Shown: positions 1 to 8,950, numbered from the stretch's first letter. The stretch: 64,000 bases of DNA from Paramesorhizobium endophyticum (GCF_014640615.1 NZ_BMHH01000003.1:272375-336374), one strand, 5' to 3'. A program made the numbers and translations. Notes: generated by a model from the sequence alone, not told the origin.

Positions 1-747
1 GTTGCCTTCACGCTCGATGACGGCTACCGGAACAATGCGGCGTTTGCGGCGCCGGTCTTCCGCAAATTCAAAGTGCCCTATACGATCTTTGTCGCGCCGG
101 GATTTGTCGAGCGGACACGCACAATCTGGTGGGAAACTGCGGCGGCGGCGATAAAAGACGCCTCTGTGATCCGCTTCGATTTCGGCGATGGGCCGGAGGT
201 GATCGAAACGGCGACGGTGACCCAGAAATTCGCGGCATTCGAGCGTTTGGCTGCCTTCGTCCACTCAACGGACGAAGACGAAGCGGTGCGAAAGATCGAT
301 GAGATGGCAATAGCTCACCGGATCGATCCGATGGCCATTGTCGACGATCTCGTCATGAACGAACGGGAATTGCTGGAACTGGCAAGGGATCCGCTCGTTC
401 ATTTCGGCGCGCACACCGTCACGCATGTGAACCTGCGTAGGGTAAGTGCGGAACGCCTTGACCGGGAAATTCGGCTCTCGGCGGATGCCATAGAGCGCTA
501 TGTGGGCATTCGTCCCCGTTCGTTCTCCTACCCCTATGGCTTTCCCTCCGCTGCTGGAGAACGAGAATTTCGCGCGGCGGCGGATGCGGGCTTTACCGTC
601 GCCGTCACGACACAGCCGGGGGTGTTGAGCCGCGCTAGCCTTGATAAGCCGACAGGACTGCCACGCGTGTCGCTGAATGGGCATTACCAGAAGAAGCGTT
701 ATGTCGAGGCGCTGATATCGGGGCTGCTGTTTCGCATAATGAGATGA
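1..747 (+). CDS. Polysaccharide deacetylase (NodB-type), 5' end outside window
   Basis: The reading frame is already open at base 1, so the N-terminus lies to the left. The visible 248 codons begin inside the first NodB motif (TLDDGYRNN, with the catalytic and metal-binding Asp pair). They continue with the zinc-binding H-T-V-T-H motif near visible residue 140 and a third motif, SFSYPYG. The family removes N- or O-acetyl groups from polysaccharides such as chitooligosaccharide, peptidoglycan or exopolysaccharide; the substrate cannot be told here. A GTG at 73 would give a shorter ORF but would cut off motif 1, so it is not the start. The gene is convergent with ntrC, with a palindromic repeat between them. 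Neighbours further left would be needed to see whether it belongs to a polysaccharide cluster. Confidence 0.85.
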   Translation, partial: VAFTLDDGYRNNAAFAAPVFRKFKVPYTIFVAPGFVERTRTIWWETAAAAIKDASVIRFDFGDGPEVIETATVTQKFAAFERLAAFVHSTDEDEAVRKIDEMAIAHRIDPMAIVDDLVMNERELLELARDPLVHFGAHTVTHVNLRRVSAERLDREIRLSADAIERYVGIRPRSFSYPYGFPSAAGEREFRAAADAGFTVAVTTQPGVLSRASLDKPTGLPRVSLNGHYQKKRYVEALISGLLFRIMR

Positions 748-775
748 ATTGGTGTGATATCGGGACGTCCGCGGC

Positions 776-970
776 TGCGCGCCCTCCTTCCCCCTTGCGG
801 GGAAGGTGCCCGCGTTAGCGGGCGGATGGGGGTGGTGACGTTTGCGCTTGCTTCGAAGAATGTAGCGTACGCGTTGGTGACGTTTGCGCTTGCTTCGAAG
901 AATGTAGCGTACGCGTCACCACCCGACCCTTCGGGCCACCCTCCCCACAAGGGGGAGGGAAGGTGCGAGC
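776..970. repeat. Family A intergenic palindrome containing a tandem duplication
   Basis: A GC-rich element with inverted arms (left arm about 778-840, right arm about 913-966) lies between two convergent genes. The arms carry the strings CCCTTGCGGGGAAGG and CCCACAAGGGGGAGGG, and the inner ends are the complementary GGTGGTGACG (831-840) and CGTCACCACC (913-922). A related full copy lies at 52561-52718 and a partial one at 11296-11352. It probably also terminates transcription from both sides, which is inference. Confidence 0.8.
834..917. repeat. Two tandem copies of a 42-bp unit
   Basis: Positions 834-875 and 876-917 are the same 42-bp unit (starting GGTGACGTTTGCG) repeated back to back, differing only in the last base. 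It forms the loop region of the family A palindrome. Two units with no spacer are not a CRISPR array. Confidence 0.9.
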
Positions 971-979
971 CGGAATGCC

Positions 980-2434
980 CTACCCCTTCGCCCCCCGGTA
1001 AATATTCACCCCCAGCTCCCGGATCTTCTTCCGCAGCGTATTGCGGTTGAGCCCCAGCAGATCCGCCGCCTTGATCTGGTTGCCGCGCGTGGCGGTGAGG
1101 CAGGCGAGGATCAGCGGGTATTCCATTTCCGCCAGCACACGCTGGTAAAGGCCCGGGGGCGGCAGGTCGGAGCCGAAGGAGGCGAAATAGCGCTGCATGT
1201 TGACCTCCACCGCCTGGGCGATGGTCATATTGTCAGAGACGAGCGATCCGCTGACCGGCTCCGGCCCATGCAAATCGGATTTCAGCTCCGCCTCGATCAC
1301 TTCAGGCGCGATCTCCTCCTGCGGGTAGAGCGCCGCCAGACGCCGCACCATGTTTTCCAGTTCGCGGACATTGCCTGGCCATGGATAGCGGCGCATCAGG
1401 TCGATGCCCGCCGCGGTGATGTGCTTTTCCGGCAGGCCGTCCTTCACTGCCTGCTTGAAGAAATGCCGCACGAGATCGGGAATGTCCTCGCTCCTCTCGC
1501 GCAAAGGCGGCAGGCGGAGCGGCACCACGTTCAGGCGGTAATAGAGGTCTTCGCGGAAAAGCCCCTGATTGATGAGGATGCGCAAATCCTTATTGGTCGC
1601 CGCGACGATGCGCACATCGGTCTTGATCGGCGTGCGCCCGCCGACCGTCATATATTCGCCCTGCTGGAGCACGCGCAGCAGCCGCGTTTGCGCCTCCATC
1701 GGCATGTCGCCGATTTCATCGAGGAACAGTGTGCCGCCATCGGCCTGCTCGAAACGCCCGCTGGAGCGGTTCTGTGCGCCGGTGAAGGCGCCCTTCTCAT
1801 GGCCGAACAGTTCGGATTCGATCAGATCGCGCGGGATCGCCGCCATATTGATGGCCACGAACGGCCCCTTGCGGCGGCGGCCATATTCATGCAGCGCGCG
1901 GGCGACGAGTTCCTTGCCGGTGCCGGACTCGCCGGTGATCATCACGGTCAGATCCGTCTGCATCATCCGCGCGAGCACACGATAGATATCCTGCATCGCC
2001 GGCGAGCGGCCGACGAGCGGCATGTTCTCGCCCTGCTCTTCCGCGCCCCGCACCTCGAGCTTTTTCTTTGGCTCGCAAAGCGCCCTGCCGACAATGCTGA
2101 CGAGCTCCGTCAGGTCGAAGGGTTTGGGCAGATATTCATAGGCCCCGGCCTCCGAGGCCTTGATTGCGGTCATGAAGGTGTTCTGCGCGCTCATGACCAG
2201 CACGGGCAAATCGGGCCGGGATTTTTTGATGCGCGGCAGGAGGTCGAAGGCATTCTCGTCCGGCATCACCACATCGGTGATGACGAGATCGCCATCGCCG
2301 CCGGAAATCCAGCGCCAGAGCGTGGCGGCATTTGAGGTGACGCGGACGTCATAACCGGCGCGCGACAGCGCCTGGTTCAAAACAGTGCGGATCGCGGCAT
2401 CGTCATCGGCGATGAGTATGCTGCCCAGGCTCAT
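980..2434 (-). CDS. ntrC: Nitrogen regulation response regulator NtrC
   Basis: Sigma-54-dependent activator of nitrogen-assimilation genes, phosphorylated by NtrB. The 484 residues read as a receiver domain (D10-D12, phospho-acceptor D54, K104), a linker, an AAA+ domain (Walker A GESGTGKE at 168-175, the GAFTGA sigma-54 contact loop, Walker B LFLDEIGD) and a C-terminal Fis-type helix-turn-helix ([19 protein letters not shown]). Length matches NtrC of related bacteria. Its ATG overlaps the ntrB stop by 4 nt (ATGA), so the two are translationally coupled. It is the last gene of dusB-ntrB-ntrC. In many relatives ntrYX follows on the same strand; here a repeat and a convergent deacetylase follow instead. 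Confidence 0.95.
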   Translation of the reverse strand: MSLGSILIADDDAAIRTVLNQALSRAGYDVRVTSNAATLWRWISGGDGDLVITDVVMPDENAFDLLPRIKKSRPDLPVLVMSAQNTFMTAIKASEAGAYEYLPKPFDLTELVSIVGRALCEPKKKLEVRGAEEQGENMPLVGRSPAMQDIYRVLARMMQTDLTVMITGESGTGKELVARALHEYGRRRKGPFVAINMAAIPRDLIESELFGHEKGAFTGAQNRSSGRFEQADGGTLFLDEIGDMPMEAQTRLLRVLQQGEYMTVGGRTPIKTDVRIVAATNKDLRILINQGLFREDLYYRLNVVPLRLPPLRERSEDIPDLVRHFFKQAVKDGLPEKHITAAGIDLMRRYPWPGNVRELENMVRRLAALYPQEEIAPEVIEAELKSDLHGPEPVSGSLVSDNMTIAQAVEVNMQRYFASFGSDLPPPGLYQRVLAEMEYPLILACLTATRGNQIKAADLLGLNRNTLRKKIRELGVNIYRGAKG

Positions 2435-3570
2435 GCGTCGGTTCCTGTCATTTTGTGGCTGTTGGTTTCCGTCTCTTCGCCTTTCCAGGCGGGCATGAGA
2501 ATGCGGAAGGTGGTGCGCTTGCCTTGGCTATCGCATTCGATCACGCCGCCATGGTCGCCGACAATCTTGGCGACCAGGGCAAGGCCAAGGCCGGAGCCGT
2601 TGGGCTTGGTGGTAACGAACGGATCGAAGAGATGCGGCAGCAGGTCAGGCGGTACGCCCGGCCCGGTGTCATGTACGCAGAACTCCAGCGGCAGCGCCAC
2701 ACGGTCGCGCACGCCGGGCACGGAAAGCCGTATGCCGGGGCGGTAGGCGGTCGAAAGCGTGATCTCCCCCGCCTCGTCATGGCCGATGGCTTCGGCGGCA
2801 TTCTTCACTAGATTAAGGAATATCTGCACCAGCTGGTCGCGATTGGCATAGACCGGCGGCAGCGAGGGATCGTAATCCTCGACGAATTTGATGTGGCTGG
2901 CAAAACCGTTGCGGGCGATGGCCTTCACATGGTCGAGCACGACATGGATATTGACCGCCTCGCGGTCGATAGGACGCTCGTCCGAGAAGACCTCCATGCG
3001 GTCCACCAGCGAGACGATCCGATCCGTTTCGTCGGTGATGAGCCGGGTCAGGGAACGGTCCTCGTCGCTGACAACGCTTTCCAGAAGCTGCGCCGCGCCG
3101 CGAATGCCCGACAGAGGGTTCTTGATTTCATGGGCCAGCATCGAGGCAAGCCCGGTGACCGAGCGCGCCGCGCCGCGATGGGTCATCTGCCGGTCGAGCT
3201 TCTCCGCCATCGATTTTTCTTTGAAGAGGATGACGACGGCGCCCGGAAATTCGCTCACGGGCGTCACATAGATATCCACCACCCGGTCGCTACCGAGACG
3301 AGGCGAGGAGATATCGACGCGGTATTCGTTGACCGGCGATGGATGCGCCCTCACCTGCTCCACCAGCGCCGTGAGCGGGCTGCCGAAGGGCAGGAAGGCG
3401 TCGAGCTTGTTGCGGGCGAGGATGTTCGAGCTGGAGCGGAAAAACTGTTCCGCATCCGCATTGGCGAAGGTGATGTAGCCTTCCGCATCCACCATGATGA
3501 CGGGATGACTGATCGTATTGAGCACGATCGAGGCCATCGCCTCGGTTGCCGACTTCTCGCGCACGTTCAT
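2431..3570 (-). CDS. ntrB: Nitrogen regulation sensor histidine kinase NtrB
   Basis: Cytosolic two-component kinase that phosphorylates or dephosphorylates NtrC according to PII signalling. Domains are an N-terminal PAS fold (about 15-90), a HisKA H-box ([14 protein letters not shown], phospho-His near residue 147), and a HATPase with N-box ([10 protein letters not shown]), G1 (DTGPGVP) and G2 (GSGLGLALV) motifs. There is no transmembrane segment, as expected for NtrB rather than NtrY. The ATG at 3570 overlaps the dusB stop by one base (TGATG); a GTG one codon upstream is also possible. The tight coupling dusB-ntrB-ntrC is the classical nifR3-ntrBC arrangement. Confidence 0.95.
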   Translation of the reverse strand: MNVREKSATEAMASIVLNTISHPVIMVDAEGYITFANADAEQFFRSSSNILARNKLDAFLPFGSPLTALVEQVRAHPSPVNEYRVDISSPRLGSDRVVDIYVTPVSEFPGAVVILFKEKSMAEKLDRQMTHRGAARSVTGLASMLAHEIKNPLSGIRGAAQLLESVVSDEDRSLTRLITDETDRIVSLVDRMEVFSDERPIDREAVNIHVVLDHVKAIARNGFASHIKFVEDYDPSLPPVYANRDQLVQIFLNLVKNAAEAIGHDEAGEITLSTAYRPGIRLSVPGVRDRVALPLEFCVHDTGPGVPPDLLPHLFDPFVTTKPNGSGLGLALVAKIVGDHGGVIECDSQGKRTTFRILMPAWKGEETETNSHKMTGTDA

Positions 3571-4583
3571 CACGCCACCTTCTTCATTTCGATTGGCTGG
3601 GAAAAGGCTTGGGTCAGTTTCCGGATGACGGCGGCGGGGTCGGTTTCCGTCATGATCGCCGCCCGGTCGCCTGCGGACAAGCCGCTCGCATGGCGGTCGA
3701 GATACCAGCCCAGATGCTTGCGGGCATGGCGGGTTCCGGTGGACGCGCCGTAATGATCGAGCATCGCCTCGTAATGGGCGATGACGTAATGAAGGATATC
3801 GCCCGGCTTCGCCGGCGTTCCGCTGGCAATTTCTCCCGCCAGCCAGGGCTGCCCATAGCTCCCCCGGCCGATCATCACCCCATCCGCGCCTGACCGGACG
3901 AGTATCTCCTTGGCATCCGCCGCCGAGAGCACATCGCCATTGGCGACGAGCGGAATCCTGATCGCCTCGCGCACCGCGCGGATGGCGTCCCAGTCGGCCT
4001 TGCCCTCATAGAACTGGCAGCGGGTGCGGCCATGAACCGTCACCATGCGTACCCCCGCCTCTTCGGCGCGGCGGGCGAGTTCCGGCGCGTTGATGCTCTT
4101 CTCGTCCCAGCCGAGCCGCATCTTGAGCGTCACCGGCACCTGCACGGCCTTCACCGTCGCCTCGACCAAAGTCATGGCATGGTCGAGATCGCGCATCAGC
4201 GCCGAGCCGGAATAGCCGCCCGTCACCTTCTTGGCCGGGCAGCCCATATTGATATCGATGATATGAGCGCCCTCGCCTTCCGCGATACGCGCCGCCTCGC
4301 CCATCCAGCGCGCCTCGCGCCCCGCGAGCTGCACCACATGGGTCTCCAGCCCCTCGCCCATCATACGGGTCAGGCTTTCACGGTCGCGCGAGCACAGTTC
4401 CGCGCTCGCCACCATCTCCGAGACGACCATGCCCGCCCCCGCCGCCCATGCCAGCTTGCGAAAAGGGAGATCCGATACGCCCGACATCGGCGCCAGAAAT
4501 ACGCGGTTGCGCAATCTGATATCGCCTACGTATAAAGCTTCACCGAGATTGATCACGCTCGCCATTGCCTGTTTCATGTGCAT
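3570..4583 (-). CDS. dusB: tRNA-dihydrouridine synthase (NifR3/DusB)
   Basis: FMN-dependent reductase that converts specific uridines of tRNA to dihydrouridine. The 337-residue protein has the N-terminal APMSGVSD motif, the catalytic Cys in [10 protein letters not shown], the downstream KMRLGWD and HGRTR segments of the TIM barrel, and the phosphate-binding MIGRG segment. It is the first gene of dusB-ntrB-ntrC and is divergent from ispDF. In-frame ATGs at 4583, 4577 and 4565 compete as start; the first is used here without strong ribosome-binding-site evidence. Confidence 0.93.
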   Translation of the reverse strand: MHMKQAMASVINLGEALYVGDIRLRNRVFLAPMSGVSDLPFRKLAWAAGAGMVVSEMVASAELCSRDRESLTRMMGEGLETHVVQLAGREARWMGEAARIAEGEGAHIIDINMGCPAKKVTGGYSGSALMRDLDHAMTLVEATVKAVQVPVTLKMRLGWDEKSINAPELARRAEEAGVRMVTVHGRTRCQFYEGKADWDAIRAVREAIRIPLVANGDVLSAADAKEILVRSGADGVMIGRGSYGQPWLAGEIASGTPAKPGDILHYVIAHYEAMLDHYGASTGTRHARKHLGWYLDRHASGLSAGDRAAIMTETDPAAVIRKLTQAFSQPIEMKKVA

Positions 4584-4717
4584 TGCTCTTGGTTAGCCTA
4601 GTCATTAGACAGGAAGAAGAATTTCCGCAAGGAAAAGCAGTGCTTGGCAACGATGGCATTGATTCCCGTCTGGTATTTCCCCACAGCAGGCATTAATCCG
4701 GCATCGAAGCAGAAAAT

Positions 4718-4734
4718 AAGGCAGAAGTACCATT
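4718..4734 (+). promoter_or_regulatory. Weak ribosome binding site and ATT start of ispDF
   Basis: AAGG at 4718-4721 precedes ATT at 4732-4734 by 10 nt. An in-frame TAA lies at 4717-4719, and no ATG, GTG or TTG occurs in this frame between that stop and 4831. The nucleotide-binding segment of IspD (AAGRGERAG) is encoded from about 4744 and must be translated. ATT is therefore the best candidate start. Confidence 0.6.
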
Positions 4735-5925
4735 AAAGTCGCAGCCGTCATTGTCGCAGCCGGCCGTGGAGAGCGTGCCGGCCAGAGCACCGAAGGGCCG
4801 AAGCAATATAGGCGCATCGGCGGCGAAGCCGTGCTTGCGCATACGCTGCGCGCCTTTTTCGACTGTCTGCAGATCGCCCATGTCGTCAGTGTGATTCACC
4901 CCGACGACCATCAACTTTACGAGCAGACGACAGGGGAACTCGGCGCGCGGGCGATCGTCGTCACCGGCGGTCCGACGCGACAGGAATCGACCCGGCTCGG
5001 GCTTCTGGCGCTCACCGCGCACCAGCCGGATTACGTGCTGATTCATGATGGCGTCCGCCCGTTCATCGCGCAGGACCTTCTCCAGCGCATCATCCGCACG
5101 CTGCACCCGGCTATCGGCGTGCTCCCGGCGCTTGCCGTTTCCGATACGCTGAAGCAGGCGGGGCCGGACGCGCATGTGAAGACGACCGTGCCGCGAGCGG
5201 GCCTCTATGCAGCGCAAACGCCGCAGGCCTTCCCCTTCGGCCCGATCCTCGACGCCCATGAAGCCGCATGGCGCGTCGGCCGCGCGGATTTCACCGACGA
5301 TTCCGCCATCGCCGAATGGCACGGGCTTGCGATGCGCGTGGTGGAAGGCTCCGCCGACAATACCAAACTCACCTGGGCGAAGGATATCGAAATGGCCGAC
5401 AAGCGGTTCGCGCAGGAGCGCGGAATGTTCCCTGACGTGCGTACAGGGAATGGCTATGACGTCCACGCCTTCGAGCCGGGCGACCATGTGACGCTGTGCG
5501 GCGTGGAAATCCCCTACACGCAAAAACTCTCCGGCCATTCGGATGCCGATGTCGGCCTCCATGCCCTCACCGACGCCCTGCTCGCGACGCGGGGCGCCGG
5601 GGATATCGGCACGCATTTTCCCCCCTCCGACCCGCAATGGAAGGGGGCCGCCTCCCGCATTTTCGTCGAGCACGCGGTCAAGCTGGTACGGGAAAAGGGC
5701 GGGCGGATCGCCAATGCGGATATCACGCTGATCTGCGAAGCGCCAAAGGTCGGCCCGCATCGCGAGCGCATGACCGCCGCCCTCGCCGATATGCTTGGCA
5801 TTGCGCCGGATCGCATCTCGATCAAGGCAACCACCAATGAGAAACTTGGGTTTATAGGGCGCGGCGAAGGCATCGCGGCCATCGCCACCGCAACTGTCAT
5901 CTACCCGGGAGAGGTGCCCGAATGA
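4732..5925 (+). CDS. ispDF: Bifunctional IspD/IspF enzyme of the MEP isoprenoid pathway
   Basis: One polypeptide with two steps of the non-mevalonate pathway. Residues 1 to about 230 are IspD (MEP cytidylyltransferase), with the CTP-binding AAGRGERAG and PKQY segments and the [10 protein letters not shown] motif. Residues from about 232 ([13 protein letters not shown]) are IspF (2C-methyl-D-erythritol 2,4-cyclodiphosphate synthase), with its metal-binding Asp and His in DVH and GHSDADV. Alphaproteobacteria commonly have this fusion. The start is unusual: the frame offers only ATT (4732) before the CTP-binding loop, and the first standard codon (GTG 4831) would remove that loop. The pathway is essential, so a dead gene is unlikely unless a paralogue exists. 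The stop overlaps the cinA ATG (ATGA). Confidence 0.93.
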   Translation: MKVAAVIVAAGRGERAGQSTEGPKQYRRIGGEAVLAHTLRAFFDCLQIAHVVSVIHPDDHQLYEQTTGELGARAIVVTGGPTRQESTRLGLLALTAHQPDYVLIHDGVRPFIAQDLLQRIIRTLHPAIGVLPALAVSDTLKQAGPDAHVKTTVPRAGLYAAQTPQAFPFGPILDAHEAAWRVGRADFTDDSAIAEWHGLAMRVVEGSADNTKLTWAKDIEMADKRFAQERGMFPDVRTGNGYDVHAFEPGDHVTLCGVEIPYTQKLSGHSDADVGLHALTDALLATRGAGDIGTHFPPSDPQWKGAASRIFVEHAVKLVREKGGRIANADITLICEAPKVGPHRERMTAALADMLGIAPDRISIKATTNEKLGFIGRGEGIAAIATATVIYPGEVPE

Positions 5926-6428
5926 AAGACAAGGCTGTAGAAGAAAAAGCTGAAGCCGTGCTCGCCGCCTGTCGCAAGGCCGGAATGATGCTCGCGACGG
6001 CGGAATCCTGCACCGGCGGCCAGATCATATCGGCGCTGACCGATATTGCCGGTTGTTCCCATGTGGTCGACCGCGGTTTCATCACGTATTCCAACGAGGC
6101 AAAGCAGGAGATGCTGGGCGTCCCGGCTGCGCTGATCGAACAGGTCGGCGCGGTATCCAGGGAAGTCGCCCTCGCCATGGTGGAAGGCGCCCTCGCCCAC
6201 TCGCATGCAGGCGTCGCAATCGCCGTCACCGGCATTGCCGGCCCGGATGGCGGCTCGGAAGAAAAGCCCGTGGGCCTCGTCCACATCGCCGCCATGCGCC
6301 GGGACGGCAAGGCGGTCCACCGCGAATGCCGGTTTGGCGATCTGGGCCGCGATGGCGTGCGCCGCGCTACGGTGCTGACCGCGTTGGGGCTGGTGGCGGA
6401 AGTGTTGGGGACTGAAACCAACAAGTGA
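5922..6428 (+). CDS. CinA C-terminal family nicotinamide-nucleotide amidohydrolase
   Basis: 168 residues equal to the C-terminal CinA/PncC domain alone, without the N-terminal competence/ADP-ribose domain. Motifs seen are [10 protein letters not shown] near the N-terminus, [12 protein letters not shown], and [18 protein letters not shown]. The family deamidates nicotinamide mononucleotide, recycling NMN to NaMN for NAD synthesis. The gene is translationally coupled to ispDF by a 4-nt overlap, as in many rhizobia. Its last 46 or so bases (6351-6396) recur about 200 bp downstream in a separate small ORF. Confidence 0.92.
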   Translation: MKDKAVEEKAEAVLAACRKAGMMLATAESCTGGQIISALTDIAGCSHVVDRGFITYSNEAKQEMLGVPAALIEQVGAVSREVALAMVEGALAHSHAGVAIAVTGIAGPDGGSEEKPVGLVHIAAMRRDGKAVHRECRFGDLGRDGVRRATVLTALGLVAEVLGTETNK

Positions 6429-6440
6429 CGGGGCAATCAA

Positions 6441-6602
6441 ATGCGACGTCTGGTAACTATTGCTCTACTTGGCATCCTGTCAGGCACATCGCTCGCCCGT
6501 GCGGAAACTGTTGTTCTGTGCACCGCTATTGCCGATGCAGCCACCCGAGATGGCGTGCGCCGCGCGACGGTGCTGACAGCGCTGGAGGTGGTTGAGTTAT
6601 GA
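6441..6602 (+). pseudogene. Chimeric small ORF: secretory N-terminus fused to a cinA-tail copy
   Basis: A 53-codon frame opens 12 nt after cinA. Residues 1-21 look like a Sec signal peptide (MRRL, hydrophobic core, ARA cleavage). Then comes VVLCTAIADAAT, which resembles the start of mature class D (OXA-type) beta-lactamases. Residues 36-50 ([13 protein letters not shown]...) repeat the CinA C-terminus in the same frame, encoded by 6549-6594, a near-copy of 6351-6396. I read it as the remnant of a secreted-protein gene whose body was lost by a deletion that joined it to a duplicated cinA end. No active-site motif remains. Expression as a short secreted peptide cannot be excluded. The OXA relation is a hypothesis from a short match recalled from memory. 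Confidence 0.6.
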
Positions 6603-6626
6603 CCAGAAGGAAAACAAGCCGGGATA

Positions 6627-6722
6627 TCAGCGTATATGTCTCACGTAATAGAGCCCCCAAGCGCCGATGAGTAGTCCACCAACCGGGGCAATGAACAGCG
6701 ACAGCATTTGTAGCGTTGTCAT
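6627..6722 (-). CDS. 31-residue single-span membrane protein
   Basis: Small frame starting at ATG 6722 (MTTLQML), with one hydrophobic segment of about 20 residues (LSLFIAPVGGLLIGAWGLYY) and a basic end (VRHIR). Its ATG overlaps the TGA of the upstream 73-residue membrane gene by 4 nt, which argues that it is a real coupled gene. Charge distribution suggests N-out/C-in. Function unknown; the family is not recognised. Confidence 0.55.
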   Translation of the reverse strand: MTTLQMLSLFIAPVGGLLIGAWGLYYVRHIR

Positions 6723-6940
6723 GTTCGCATCCTTCTGAGGGCTATGCTTGCCATATAATGTAAGCCAGCGGAGACGATAACGCAATTCATGCTCATAAAA
6801 ATTAAAAATAGCGTTGGGCCAGAATTACTGTACAGGGCGGAAAAAAGAGGAGCCAATCCGCCAACAGCAAAAAGAGCAATGCCAATGCCATTGAGATATG
6901 TCGCCAGCAGCTTGATGCGCTCGTTATGAATCAAAGTCAT
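6719..6940 (-). CDS. 73-residue two-span membrane protein, unknown function
   Basis: Start placed at ATG 6940, preceded by a good Shine-Dalgarno run (GGGAGGGG, about 5 nt spacing). A GTG at 6970 is possible but ignores that site. The protein has a short hydrophilic N-terminus (MTLIHNERIKLL), then two membrane-spanning segments (LNGIGIALFAVGGLAPLF and TLFLIFMSMNCVIVSAGLHY), and ends in RRMRT. It follows ratA on the same strand and overlaps the 31-residue gene by 4 nt. The pair looks like a two-component small membrane module. No family assigned. Confidence 0.65.
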   Translation of the reverse strand: MTLIHNERIKLLATYLNGIGIALFAVGGLAPLFSALYSNSGPTLFLIFMSMNCVIVSAGLHYMASIALRRMRT

Positions 6941-6966
6941 GCCACCCCTCCCCCAAGTGATATTAT

Positions 6967-7416
6967 TCACCCATATATCTCATCCGCCCTACGCTCGAAC
7001 GCCTCCGTAAACTTGCGGAAGGCGATGTCGAACATCGTGCCCATCAGCAGCCCGAGCGTACGGCTTTTGAACTCATAATCGATGAAGAACTCGATCTCGC
7101 AGGACGATCCGTCGCCCACGGGCCGGAAGGACCAGCGATTGTTGAGGTAACGGAACGGGCCGTCGATATAGTTGACGTCGATGATGTTTTCCGCCGGGTT
7201 GAGGAACACCTGGCTGGTGAAGGTTTCGCGGATCAGCTTGTAGCCCACCGTCATGTCGGCGATGAGCAGCGTGCGGTCGTCGCGCTCCTTGCACGAGCGG
7301 ATCGTCAACGCCTCGCACATGGGGAGGAACTGCGGATATTTTTCGACATCGGCGACAAGCGCGAACATCTCTTCAGCCCGATGCCGCACCTGCCGTATCG
7401 TCGTGAACTGAGGCAT
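6967..7416 (-). CDS. START-like ubiquinone-binding / RatA family protein
   Basis: 149 residues of the polyketide cyclase/START fold family that includes eukaryotic Coq10 and bacterial RatA. The N-terminal VRHRAEEMFALVADVEKYPQF and the central YIDGPFRYLNNRWSF segments are characteristic. Coq10 proteins bind ubiquinone and help its delivery to respiratory complexes. RatA was described as a ribosome-association toxin in E. coli; the Coq10-like role is more likely in an alphaproteobacterium. It lies 6 nt downstream of lipA, a linkage common in this group, and is probably co-transcribed. Confidence 0.88.
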   Translation of the reverse strand: MPQFTTIRQVRHRAEEMFALVADVEKYPQFLPMCEALTIRSCKERDDRTLLIADMTVGYKLIRETFTSQVFLNPAENIIDVNYIDGPFRYLNNRWSFRPVGDGSSCEIEFFIDYEFKSRTLGLLMGTMFDIAFRKFTEAFERRADEIYG

Positions 7417-7422
7417 GAGTAA

Positions 7423-8394
7423 TTAAGCTCGTCCTGCCATTTGTGCTTCGCGCGCCGCCTTGAGCTTGGCGAAATCCTCGCCCGCGTGGTGCGAGGAGCG
7501 CGTCAGCGGGCTCGATGCCACAAGCAGGAAACCCTTGGTCCGCCCGATGGTTTCATAGGATTTGAATTCTTCGGGGGTCACGAAGCGGATGACCGGGTGA
7601 TGCTTGCGCGAAGGCTGGAGATATTGGCCGATGGTCAGGAAATCCACTTCCGCGGATCTGAGATCGTCCATCAGCTGGAGCACTTCGTTGCGCTCCTCGC
7701 CCAGACCCACCATGATGCCGGACTTGGTGAAGATCGTCGGGTCGAGTTCCTTGACCCGCTGCAGCAGCCGGATGGAGTGGAAATAGCGCGCGCCGGGGCG
7801 AACCTTGAGATAGTTCGACGGCACGGTTTCGAGATTGTGGTTGAAGACGTCAGGTTTCGCTTTCACCACGATTTCGAGCGCGCCGTCCTTACGCAGGAAA
7901 TCCGGCGTCAGGATTTCGATGGTCGTCGCCGGCGACGTGGCGCGGATGGCGTGGATGACGTCGGCGAAATGCTGCGCGCCGCCATCGTCGAGGTCGTCAC
8001 GGTCCACTGAGGTAATGACCACATGGGTAAGGCCCATCTGCTTGACGGCCTTCGCCACATTTTCCGGCTCTTGTCTGTCGAGCGCCGTGGGAATGCCGGT
8101 CGCGACATTGCAGAAGGCGCAGGCGCGGGTGCAGATCTCACCCATGATCATGAAGGTGGCGTGCTTCTTGTCCCAGCACTCACCGATATTGGGGCAGCCC
8201 GCCTCCTCGCACACGGTCACCAGCTTGTTCGAGCGGACGATCTCGCGCGTCTCGTTATAGCCTCTCGACACCGGCGCTTTCACGCGGATCCAGTCCGGCT
8301 TCTTGAGAATCTCCGAATCCGGCCGATGCGCCTTTTCCGGGTGACGCAGACGCTTTTCAGCAGAAAGGTTCGTCCTGTCGAGAATGGTGACCAT
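7423..8394 (-). CDS. lipA: Lipoyl synthase
   Basis: Radical-SAM enzyme that inserts two sulfurs into octanoyl groups on lipoyl domains, here serving PdhB, PdhC and other lipoyl proteins. Visible are the auxiliary cluster motif ([12 protein letters not shown]) and the radical-SAM motif (CTRACAFC). Start chosen at ATG 8394 (MVTILDRTN), giving 323 residues like close relatives. An upstream in-frame start at 8445 would read through a palindromic repeat. It sits with lpd and pdhCBA, so cofactor synthesis and its main consumer are neighbours. A family D hairpin lies 24 nt before the ATG. Confidence 0.96.
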   Translation of the reverse strand: MVTILDRTNLSAEKRLRHPEKAHRPDSEILKKPDWIRVKAPVSRGYNETREIVRSNKLVTVCEEAGCPNIGECWDKKHATFMIMGEICTRACAFCNVATGIPTALDRQEPENVAKAVKQMGLTHVVITSVDRDDLDDGGAQHFADVIHAIRATSPATTIEILTPDFLRKDGALEIVVKAKPDVFNHNLETVPSNYLKVRPGARYFHSIRLLQRVKELDPTIFTKSGIMVGLGEERNEVLQLMDDLRSAEVDFLTIGQYLQPSRKHHPVIRFVTPEEFKSYETIGRTKGFLLVASSPLTRSSHHAGEDFAKLKAAREAQMAGRA

Positions 8395-8418
8395 CGAAAA
8401 CCTGCTTTCAACCCGTTG

Positions 8419-8447
8419 GCATGACCCCGAAACGATCAGGGTCATGC
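8419..8447 (-). repeat. Family D short palindrome upstream of lipA
   Basis: GCATGACCC (8419-8427) and GGGTCATGC (8439-8447) are perfect 9-bp inverted arms around an 11-nt loop. This is the shortest member of the family. It lies 24 nt ahead of the lipA start in the presumed 5' untranslated region. Confidence 0.8.
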
Positions 8448-8463
8448 AATGAAACGCCTTGCG

Positions 8464-8709
8464 TCAATTCCTGACGATCTTGGCGATGAACAGCAAGATG
8501 CAGGAGCCGACAAAGCCCTGCACCAGATAGCCGAGCCATCCCGCCGCGATATGGATATTCGCGGCATCAAAAATGGCATTGGCAAGCACCGCGCCGATAA
8601 TGCCGATCACGATGTTCATGAACACGCCGAAACGAAGGCCCATCACGATCCCGGCAAGCCAGCCCGCCAGGCCCCCAATGATAACAGCTGCAATCCAACC
8701 CACACCCAT
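8464..8709 (-). CDS. GlsB/YeaQ/YmgE family small membrane protein
   Basis: 81 residues, almost entirely hydrophobic, with three predicted membrane segments and the Gly-rich pattern AVIIGGLAGWLAG, FMNIVIGIIGAVLAN, GWLGYLVQGFVGSCILL. This is the pattern of the transglycosylase-associated / GlsB family, which is often stress-induced and of unclear biochemical role. Start at ATG 8709 is supported by an AGGAGGG ribosome binding site 7 nt upstream; longer frames run into repeat DNA. It stands between lipA and lpd. Confidence 0.88.
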   Translation of the reverse strand: MGVGWIAAVIIGGLAGWLAGIVMGLRFGVFMNIVIGIIGAVLANAIFDAANIHIAAGWLGYLVQGFVGSCILLFIAKIVRN

Positions 8710-8788
8710 TTGAATTCCCTCCTGAAAAAGCCCCCCATGATATGGGCGGTTATTTGCAATTATGCAACGATTGAACGTTGCGCCAAGA

Positions 8789-8950
8789 CACCCCCCTCTG
8801 CCCTGCCGGGCATCTCCCCCACAAGGGGGGAGATTGGCCTTCATCGATGGCCAAGCTACATCCTGCAACGTAGGCGATTGGCGAAACCGGCAATCTCATC
8901 CAATCTCCCCCCTTGTGGGGGAGATGGCCGGCAGGCCAGAGGGGGGTGCC
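8789..8950. repeat. Family B intergenic palindrome
   Basis: About 160 bp with inverted arms of nearly 50 bp (8791-8837 and 8900-8946). The arms carry CTCTGCCCTGCCGGGCATCT and CCCACAAGGGGGGAGATTGG and surround a variable core. Other copies lie at 32023-32182, 55535-55783 (modified) and 63688-63848. The size and inverted termini resemble a miniature element, but no target-site duplication was established. Confidence 0.85.

Noticed and set aside
834..917. CRISPR-like direct repeats
   Set aside because: Only two copies, contiguous with no spacers, and no cas genes in the window.
754..1050. ORFs spanning the repeat between the deacetylase and ntrC
   Set aside because: They read through palindromic repeat DNA on both strands and contain the tandem duplication; not genes.
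4831..5925. ispDF starting at the first GTG (4831)
   Set aside because: It would remove the CTP-binding loop of IspD, which is clearly encoded upstream in the same frame.
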